11,477 nucleotides of DNA from contig JAJBTR010000194.1 of NCBI GenBank assembly GCA_020860745.1, forward strand, positions 1 through 11,477, given 5' to 3'. Shown here piece by piece: positions 7,139 to 11,477 of this stretch (the stretch's first letter is position 1; every line of letters begins with the position of its first letter). The notes beneath the pieces were generated by a model. The model saw nothing but the letters and a program-made list of their open reading frames with translations, did no database searches and was not told where the DNA came from. The position numbers were made by a program, and so were the translations under genes. Source of the DNA: Lachnospiraceae bacterium. GTDB taxonomy: Bacteria; Bacillota; Clostridia; Lachnospirales; Lachnospiraceae.

Positions 7139-7858
7139 ATGAATTCTGTCGAACAATTAAAACAATGGGTAAAGGAATCCGATAACATCGTATTTTTCGG
7201 CGGTGCCGGCGTCTCCACCGAAAGCGGCATCCCCGATTTCCGGAGTGTGGACGGCTTGTACAATCAGAAATATGACTATCCGCCGGAGACAATTTTAAGC
7301 CACACCTTTTATATGGAAAGAACAGATGAATTTTTCCGCTTTTACCGGGACAAAATGCTGGAACTGGACGCAAAGCCTAACGCCGCGCACTTAAAGCTGG
7401 CGGAGCTGGAACAGGCAGGCAAATTAAAAGCTGTCATCACGCAGAATATCGACGGACTCCACCAGGCAGCCGGAAGTAAAACCGTACTGGAGCTCCACGG
7501 CAGCGTCCACCGGAACTACTGCCTCAAATGTGGCAAAGAGTACAACGCCCGCCAGATCAAAGAATCCGCCGGCGTGCCCCGCTGCAGCTGCGGAGGTCAG
7601 ATTAAACCGGATGTGGTTCTCTACGAGGAGGGACTGGATTCCCAGACCATCCAGGATTCCATTTACTACATCAACCAGGCGGATGTACTGATCATCGGCG
7701 GCACCAGCCTCGCCGTCTATCCCGCCGCCGGTTTGATCGACTACTACCGCGGCAAAAAGCTGGTATTGATCAATAAATCTGCCACCCCGATGGACCGCAG
7801 GGCGAACCTGTTGATCCAGGATTCCATCGGAAAAGTGTTCTCCCAGCTGGAGGTATAA
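7139..7858 (+). CDS. NAD-dependent protein deacylase, SIR2 (sirtuin) family
   Basis: This cytoplasmic enzyme removes acyl groups from lysine side chains, using NAD+ and releasing nicotinamide and O-acyl-ADP-ribose. The 239 residues match small bacterial sirtuins (CobB/SrtN type). The NAD-binding signature GAGVSTESGIPDFRS is at 22-36, TQNIDGLHQAAG at 101-112, and the catalytic His120 in LELHGS. A zinc site is formed by Cys128, Cys131, Cys149 and Cys151 (CLKC...CSC). GGTSLAVYPAAG is at 187-198 and INKS at 211-214. The enzyme looks intact. An in-frame ATG at 7097 would add 14 residues without family support; the ATG at 7139 is preferred, with AAAGGTG upstream. It is coupled to the following DUF951 gene: two bases separate stop and start. 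The substrates cannot be told from the sequence. Confidence 0.95.
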   Translation: MNSVEQLKQWVKESDNIVFFGGAGVSTESGIPDFRSVDGLYNQKYDYPPETILSHTFYMERTDEFFRFYRDKMLELDAKPNAAHLKLAELEQAGKLKAVITQNIDGLHQAAGSKTVLELHGSVHRNYCLKCGKEYNARQIKESAGVPRCSCGGQIKPDVVLYEEGLDSQTIQDSIYYINQADVLIIGGTSLAVYPAAGLIDYYRGKKLVLINKSATPMDRRANLLIQDSIGKVFSQLEV

Positions 7859-7860
7859 CG

Positions 7861-8049
7861 ATGACCTATGATTTTGAAGTCGGCAACATAGTCAGATTGA
7901 AGAAAAAACATCCCTGCGGCTGTTTTGAGTGGGAGATTCTGCGCGTCGGCGCTGATTTCCGGCTGAAGTGTCAGGGCTGCGGGCATATGGTGATGGTGCC
8001 GCGGACGCTGGTGGAAAAAAATGCGCGGGGGCTGCAAAAAAAATCCTGA
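7861..8049 (+). CDS. DUF951 family small cysteine-rich protein (YyzM-like)
   Basis: This 62-residue protein belongs to the uncharacterised DUF951 family, common in Firmicutes. HPCGC (Cys19, Cys21) and CQGC (Cys37, Cys40) bracket WEILRVGADFRLK and suggest a small zinc-ribbon-like fold; the C-terminal part has the family pattern GHMVMVPRTLVEKN. No signal peptide or membrane segment is seen. The GGAGG of its ribosome binding site lies in the last codons of the sirtuin gene, so translation is probably coupled. In Bacillus subtilis a member (yyzM) lies near rpsF-ssbA-rpsR, so its place just before rpsF here looks like conserved neighbourhood, and a role around translation or replication is a guess. 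Its TGA stop lies inside the stem of the terminator at 8039-8075. Family call is sure; function is unknown. Confidence 0.9.
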   Translation: MTYDFEVGNIVRLKKKHPCGCFEWEILRVGADFRLKCQGCGHMVMVPRTLVEKNARGLQKKS

Positions 8050-8075
8050 TTTTCTCTTGCCTCATCGGGATTTTT
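8039..8075 (+). terminator. Terminator of the sirtuin-DUF951 unit, overlapping the DUF951 stop codon
   Basis: AAAAATCCTGAT (8039-8050) pairs with ATCGGGATTTTT (8064-8075), giving 12 pairs with one U-G around a 13-base loop. The run of T at 8071-8075 forms the U tract within the stem, in the A-tract/T-tract style of intrinsic terminators. The DUF951 stop TGA (8047-8049) is in the ascending arm, so a ribosome finishing DUF951 would cover part of the hairpin. Confidence 0.65.
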
Positions 8076-8085
8076 ATGCTATGAT
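8057..8085 (+). promoter_or_regulatory. Probable promoter of the rpsF-ssb-rpsR operon
   Basis: TTGCCT (8057-8062, 4 of 6 consensus), a 17-base spacer and TATGAT (8080-8085) with TG one base before it (extended -10). The -35 box falls in the loop of the preceding terminator, so the two elements are interleaved. Transcription would start near 8092. A perfect TATAAT at 8123-8128 is an alternative -10, but has only about 2 of 6 matches at any suitable -35 position. Confidence 0.55.
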
Positions 8086-8091
8086 TTGGAT

Positions 8092-8163
8092 TCGTGATAT
8101 ACAAGTTCCTTGCTCTCGGACGTATAATAGAGGGCCATTAGACCAAAAGGAGGTAAGATTAGC
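8092..8163 (+). promoter_or_regulatory. rpsF leader with a possible stem-loop
   Basis: About 72 bases of untranslated leader are expected before rpsF. GCTCTC (8112-8117) can pair with GAGGGC (8130-8135), one G-U included, around a 12-base loop, followed by AGGAGG and the rpsF ATG at 8164. Many bacteria have an rpsF leader RNA that binds the S6-S18 pair for feedback control. I could not match this leader to that motif with confidence, so only the stem-loop itself is claimed. Confidence 0.3.
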
Positions 8164-8454
8164 ATGAACAAGTATGAGTTAGCATTGATTGTGAGTGCCA
8201 AAATCGAGGATGATGACAGGACAGCCGTTGTCGATACCGCAAAGGGTTATATCGAGCGCTTTGGCGGCACGGTGACAGAGGTTGAGGAATGGGGCAAGAA
8301 AAAGCTGGCCTATGAGATCCAGAAGATGCCCGAGGGATTCTACTACTTCATCCAGTTCGATGCACCGGGCGAAGCTCCGGCTGAGATCGAACGTCGCGTG
8401 CGCATCATGGATCATGTACTTCGGTTCCTGATCGTCAGAAAAGATGAGGCATAG
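8164..8454 (+). CDS. rpsF: 30S ribosomal protein bS6
   Basis: bS6 binds the central domain of 16S rRNA together with bS18 in the platform of the small subunit. At 96 residues it is of normal length. The opening MNKYELALIVSAKIEDD, the conserved WGKKKLAYEIQK at 43-54 and the closing beta-strand/helix region with IMDHVLRFLIVRKDE are typical of the family. The ribosome binding site AGGAGG lies about 10 bases before the ATG. It is the first gene of the rpsF-ssb-rpsR unit; 19 bases separate its stop from the chosen ssb start. Confidence 0.98.
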   Translation: MNKYELALIVSAKIEDDDRTAVVDTAKGYIERFGGTVTEVEEWGKKKLAYEIQKMPEGFYYFIQFDAPGEAPAEIERRVRIMDHVLRFLIVRKDEA

Positions 8455-8473
8455 TCGAAGAAAGAAGGCTTTT

Positions 8474-8926
8474 ATGAACAGAGTTATATTGATGGGACGT
8501 TTAACCAGAGATCCCGAGATCCGTTATTCACAGAACGACCAGTCCATGGCGATTGCCAGATACACCCTGGCTGTGGACCGCAGAGGCCGCAGAGACAACA
8601 ACGATGGTCAGCAGACCGCCGATTTTATCGGCTGTGTCGCATTCCGCCAGCAGGCGGAGTTCGCGGAGAAGTACCTGCGCAAGGGTATGAAGATCGCCAT
8701 CACCGGCAGGATTCAGACCGGCAGCTACACGAACCGCGACGGACAGAAGGTCTACACCACCGACGTCATCGTGGAAGATCACGAGTTCTGCGAAAGCAAG
8801 AACGCCAATGTAAACGCGGGCGGATTTGCACCGGCAGCGGACAGCAGACCGACTCCCAGCAGCGCGGTCAGCGATGGTTTCATGAATATCCCGGACGGGA
8901 TTGACGAGGAACTTCCCTGGAATTAA
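8474..8926 (+). CDS. ssb: Single-stranded DNA-binding protein
   Basis: SSB coats single-stranded DNA during replication, repair and recombination and recruits partner proteins through its C-terminal tip. The 150-residue protein has the OB-fold domain at about 1-107 (start MNRVILMGRLTRDPEIRYS, then DFIGCVAFRQQAEFAEKYL at 50-68 and GRIQTGSYTNRDGQKVYTT at 78-96), a short flexible linker rich in Ala, Asn, Ser and Pro (108-140) and an acidic end. The tip reads DEELPWN instead of the usual D-D-L-P-F with the aromatic residue last. An in-frame ATG at 8444 would overlap rpsF and add ten basic residues foreign to the family; the ATG at 8474 with GAAGG upstream is preferred. It lies between rpsF and rpsR as in most Firmicutes. 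Confidence 0.97.
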   Translation: MNRVILMGRLTRDPEIRYSQNDQSMAIARYTLAVDRRGRRDNNDGQQTADFIGCVAFRQQAEFAEKYLRKGMKIAITGRIQTGSYTNRDGQKVYTTDVIVEDHEFCESKNANVNAGGFAPAADSRPTPSSAVSDGFMNIPDGIDEELPWN

Positions 8927-8964
8927 GCGTTAAGGAATGAATTCCGGCGCGGAACATCAAATTT

Positions 8965-8989
8965 TCTGATCCGGTTTATCCGAATCAGA
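8965..8989 (+). other. Stem-loop in the ssb-rpsR spacer, just before the rpsR ribosome binding site
   Basis: TCTGATCCGG (8965-8974) pairs with CCGAATCAGA (8980-8989) with one C-A mismatch around a 5-base loop. No U tract follows, so it is not a terminator. The AGGAGG of rpsR starts at 8997, seven bases after the stem. A second small dyad, TTCCG/CGGAA at 8942-8954, lies upstream. It may affect rpsR translation or mRNA processing; that is inference. Confidence 0.4.
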
Positions 8990-9012
8990 GATAATCAGGA
9001 GGTAAAACAATC

Positions 9013-9273
9013 ATGGCTTACGATAAAGAGAGAAGAAGCGATTCTCCGGCAAAGCGGAGAGGCGGACGCAGGAGAAAGAAAGTCTGTGTATTCTGCGGCA
9101 AGGACAATGTCATTGACTACAAGGACGTCAATAAATTAAAGAGATATGTCTCTGAGCGCGGCAAGATCCTTCCGAGAAGAATCACCGGCAACTGCGCGAA
9201 GCATCAGCGCGCCATCACGGTAGCGATCAAGAGAGCACGCCATCTGGCGCTTATGCCCTACATCGCTGAGTAA
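9013..9273 (+). CDS. rpsR: 30S ribosomal protein bS18
   Basis: bS18 pairs with bS6 on the platform of the 30S subunit. The 86 residues include a basic N-terminal tail (7-23, rich in Arg and Lys) and the conserved core, with [20 protein letters not shown] at 34-53, [13 protein letters not shown] at 54-66 and [13 protein letters not shown] at 71-83. Cys25 and Cys28 (CVFCG), with Cys61 and His64, give the cysteine-containing form of the protein that may bind zinc. AGGAGG is 10 bases before the ATG. It is the last gene of the rpsF operon; a strong terminator follows 27 bases after the stop. Confidence 0.98.
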   Translation: MAYDKERRSDSPAKRRGGRRRKKVCVFCGKDNVIDYKDVNKLKRYVSERGKILPRRITGNCAKHQRAITVAIKRARHLALMPYIAE

Positions 9274-9300
9274 AACGTTATTTTATCAGATCTAAAAGGC

Positions 9301-9337
9301 AACCCCGTCAACTGCAGAATGCAGTTGCGGGGTTTTT
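9301..9337. terminator. Strong intrinsic terminator between convergent rpsR and hydA
   Basis: AACCCCG (9301-9307) and CAACTGCA (9309-9316) pair with TGCAGTTG (9320-9327) and CGGGGTT (9328-9334), leaving one bulged T (9308) and a GAA loop. Rightwards it runs into a T tract (9333-9337), a textbook terminator for rpsR. Leftwards the same hairpin lies just after the hydA stop at 9344 and is followed by CCTTTTAG, so it may also serve that gene, less efficiently. Confidence 0.92.
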
Positions 9338-9343
9338 CCTATC

Positions 9344-11074
9344 TCACAATCCTCGCGACACATAAGATGTATGCAGATATTCATGTGCTTTCTGTTCATC
9401 AAGGAACTCCTCGTACAATTTTGTGACAACGGGATTTTCATGGGATTTTCTCAATGTATCTTTAGAATCCATATCATAGAGAATTTTTGCGCGTCTTTCC
9501 GCAATCTGTCCAAAATTAATCATATCAGATGCCTGCCGGGTCTGACCGCCTCCGTTGACACATCCACCGGGGCAGGCCATAATCTCTACAAAATGATACT
9601 CCGCTTCCCTATTCTTGATGGATTCCAGTATGTTAGCGGCATTTTTCAAGCCGGATACAACAGCAACCTTCAGCTGTTGATCCCCCACACGATATTCTGC
9701 CGTTTTAATTCCTTTTGTGCCACGGATCTCTTGAAATTCAAGGGAAGGTGCTTCCTTTTGAGTTATCATCTCATAAGCGGTCCGGAGAGCTGCTTCCATA
9801 ACGCCGCCTGATGCACCAAAAATCTTTCCGGCGCCGCTAGACTTGTTAAAAAGTGTGTCAAATTCTCCCTCTGGCAAATCGCCAAAGCATATTCCCGCAG
9901 ACCCTATCATTCTTCCCAACTCACGGGTAGTAATGACTATATCCACATCCGGGAAACCGGCTGCATTCTCATCCTCCCGCTTGATCTCGAACTTTTTCGC
10001 GGTACAGGGCATAACGCTGACCACCACAATATCCTTTGCCGGAATGCCAATGTTTTCGGCATAGTACGTCTTTATCAGTGCCCCCAGCATTTCATGGGGA
10101 GATTTGCAGGTTGACAGATGATCGATAATTTCCGGATTATAATGTTCACAATACTTGATCCAAGCAGGACAGCAGGAAGTAAACAGCGGCAATTTTTCAC
10201 CTTCCTCCAGCCTTTTAACCAGTTCCTTTGCCTCCTCAACTATAGTAAAATCTGCACCAGTGTTGGTATCAAATATCTTATCAAATCCTAGCATTTTTAA
10301 TGCTGTTACCATCTTGCCCTCCACTCCGGTACCCACAGGAAGCCCAAAATATTCGCCCAGACCAGCACGGACAGCCGGTGCAGTCTGAACAACCACATAC
10401 TTTGAAGGGTCTGAAATATAGGAAAAAACGGCATTATATTCTTGTTTTTCATATAGCGCACCTGTAGGGCAGACATTGATACACTGGCCGCAGGATACAC
10501 AGGTGGTTTCACCCAACCCCATATCAAAAGGAGAACCAATATATGAATCATTCCCTTTTCCATGTACTCCAATCACACCTACGCCTTCCACTTCCCTACA
10601 GACAGCTACACAGCGGCGGCACATGATACATTTATTATTATCTCTTACCATATGAACAGCAGAATCGTCTACCTCATAACGCTTCTCCCTGCCCTGACAG
10701 CCGGATGCATCATCAATCCCATGTTCATGGCACAATTTCTGCAATTCACATGAATTATTTCTGACACAGGTTAAGCATTTCTGTTCATGGTTTGCCATAA
10801 TCAGCCTCAACGTACTTTTTCTTGATTCCACCACCTGAGATGAATGGGTCAGGATTTCCATTCCTTCCCGCACCTCTGTGACACAGGATGTAACTAGTTC
10901 CTCTTCCCCCTTTACCTCGACGACACACATTCGGCAGGAGGCAATTTCATTAATTTCTTTCAGCCAGCACAGAGTGGGAATTTTTATATTCGCCATCCTT
11001 GCAACTTTCAGAATACTGGTTCCTTCTGGCACAATTACCGGAATACCATTTATTTTAATTTGAACTTCAAGCAT
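9344..11074 (-). CDS. hydA: [FeFe] hydrogenase catalytic subunit HydA (HndD-like, bifurcating-complex type)
   Basis: This is the cytoplasmic H2-forming/H2-oxidising subunit. The 576 residues carry, in order: a [2Fe-2S] domain (Cys36, Cys47, Cys50, Cys64), a His-ligated [4Fe-4S] site (His96, Cys100, Cys103, Cys109), two ferredoxin-type clusters (Cys149/152/155/159 and Cys192/195/198/202) and the H-cluster domain. All three H-cluster motifs are intact: TSCCPAW at 299-305, MPCTAKKFE at 355-363 and MACPGGCVNGGGQ at 499-511, giving ligands Cys302, Cys357, Cys501 and Cys505. Proton-path residues known from Clostridium CpI seem present (Cys301, Glu281, Glu284, Ser321). A small-subunit-like tail follows. 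It lacks the extra C-terminal cluster domain of the longer Thermotoga HydA. GGAGG lies just before the ATG; it is 12 bases behind hydB. With HydB it likely works with NAD(P)H and ferredoxin. Confidence 0.96.
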   Translation of the reverse strand: MLEVQIKINGIPVIVPEGTSILKVARMANIKIPTLCWLKEINEIASCRMCVVEVKGEEELVTSCVTEVREGMEILTHSSQVVESRKSTLRLIMANHEQKCLTCVRNNSCELQKLCHEHGIDDASGCQGREKRYEVDDSAVHMVRDNNKCIMCRRCVAVCREVEGVGVIGVHGKGNDSYIGSPFDMGLGETTCVSCGQCINVCPTGALYEKQEYNAVFSYISDPSKYVVVQTAPAVRAGLGEYFGLPVGTGVEGKMVTALKMLGFDKIFDTNTGADFTIVEEAKELVKRLEEGEKLPLFTSCCPAWIKYCEHYNPEIIDHLSTCKSPHEMLGALIKTYYAENIGIPAKDIVVVSVMPCTAKKFEIKREDENAAGFPDVDIVITTRELGRMIGSAGICFGDLPEGEFDTLFNKSSGAGKIFGASGGVMEAALRTAYEMITQKEAPSLEFQEIRGTKGIKTAEYRVGDQQLKVAVVSGLKNAANILESIKNREAEYHFVEIMACPGGCVNGGGQTRQASDMINFGQIAERRAKILYDMDSKDTLRKSHENPVVTKLYEEFLDEQKAHEYLHTSYVSRGL

Positions 11075-11086
11075 ACCACACCTCCA

Positions 11087-11477
11087 CTATTCTTTCGATA
11101 TTGCACCCACCGGACAATATTTCATACAGGTTCCGCATGCAACACATCTGTCATTATGAATGACTTTTATTTCATCCTTACGTTCAGTAATACACATAAC
11201 CGGACAGGAAGCAGCACATACGCCACAGCCTTCACAGAGTGTCTCGTCAATTATGTAATCCACCAGTTCCTTACATACTCCGCCCGGACATTTTTTATCT
11301 TTTATATGTCTCAGATACTCGTCGCGGAAATACAAAAGACCGGAAATTACCGGATTCACAGAACCTTTTCCTAAGCCGCACAGAGAATTTTCCCTCACAT
11401 AGGAAGCAAGCTGCTCCAGCTCCTCTAAATCATCCATAGAGGCTGTACCATCTGCTTTGTTATGTATTTTTTCATAG
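11087..11477 (-). CDS. hydB: HydB (NuoF-like) subunit of the NAD(P)-linked hydrogenase, C-terminal part, cut by window edge
   Basis: This is the last 129 residues of a flavin- and NAD(P)H-binding diaphorase subunit; the flavin and nucleotide domains lie beyond the right edge. The frame is open to the edge, so the internal ATG at 11437 is not the true start. NSLCGLG (near 11380) is the last-ligand region of the NuoF-type [4Fe-4S] cluster, followed by NPVISGLLYFRDEY and KKCPGGVCKEL typical of HydB/HndC. It ends in a two-cluster ferredoxin domain (CEGCGVCAASCPVMC and CVACGTCMKYCP). This C-terminal ferredoxin domain is typical of hydrogenase and formate-dehydrogenase diaphorases rather than complex I NuoF. 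It precedes hydA by 12 bases in the same operon; a hydC-like [2Fe-2S] subunit is expected further upstream, outside the window. Confidence 0.92.
   Translation of the reverse strand, partial: YEKIHNKADGTASMDDLEELEQLASYVRENSLCGLGKGSVNPVISGLLYFRDEYLRHIKDKKCPGGVCKELVDYIIDETLCEGCGVCAASCPVMCITERKDEIKVIHNDRCVACGTCMKYCPVGAISKE

Noticed and set aside
8123..8128. Perfect TATAAT as the rpsF -10 box
   Set aside because: No acceptable -35 box at 16-18 bases and no extended -10; the promoter at 8057-8085 fits better, though this one is not excluded.
8092..8163. Known S6-S18 leader RNA motif
   Set aside because: I could not place the conserved elements of that motif in this leader, so it is listed only as a leader with a possible stem-loop.

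Overview
The window is a stretch of core chromosome from a low-to-mid-GC member of the Clostridia, most likely a Lachnospiraceae-type anaerobe. This rests on the gene content (gdpP-rplI-dnaB, rpsF-ssb-rpsR, DUF951, an electron-bifurcating-type [FeFe] hydrogenase), strong AGGAGG ribosome binding sites and the style of the proteins. The assignment is by recognition, not by a database search. No tRNA, rRNA, CRISPR array, insertion sequence or phage gene was seen.

Layout. Positions 1-4335 read leftwards as one probable operon, gdpP (c-di-AMP phosphodiesterase) -> rplI (bL9) -> dnaB (replicative helicase) -> a DtxR/MntR-family metalloregulator cut by the left edge. A good promoter for it lies at 4453-4481 inside a perfect 9-bp inverted repeat. 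Positions 4646-6917 hold a monocistronic leftward gene for a multi-pass LTA-synthase-like sulfatase-fold enzyme, with a consensus promoter (TTGACA-17-TATGAT) and a hairpin terminator. From 7036 rightwards a divergent promoter drives a sirtuin (SIR2) gene coupled to a DUF951 gene. A terminator that swallows the DUF951 stop codon is interleaved with the next promoter, which starts rpsF-ssb-rpsR (bS6, SSB, bS18). That unit ends at a strong GAA-loop terminator (9301-9337). The right end (9344-11477) is a convergent leftward hydrogenase operon: the C-terminal end of HydB followed by a complete HydA.

How the genes fit together. Two halves of the usual Firmicute cluster (rpsF-ssb-rpsR and gdpP-rplI-dnaB) are both present, but here they face apart and are separated by the sirtuin/DUF951 pair and the sulfatase-fold enzyme. 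Translation, replication and c-di-AMP turnover are therefore grouped, with an envelope-polymer enzyme next to gdpP. The hydrogenase genes are a separate fermentative redox unit, recycling reduced ferredoxin and NAD(P)H to H2.

I see no clearly new system. The most interesting points are the metal site of the DtxR-family regulator (Asp as in MntR plus Cys as in DtxR) and its place in the dnaB operon, the inverted repeat around the gdpP promoter, the interleaved stop codon/terminator/promoter upstream of rpsF, and the unusual SSB C-terminal tip.
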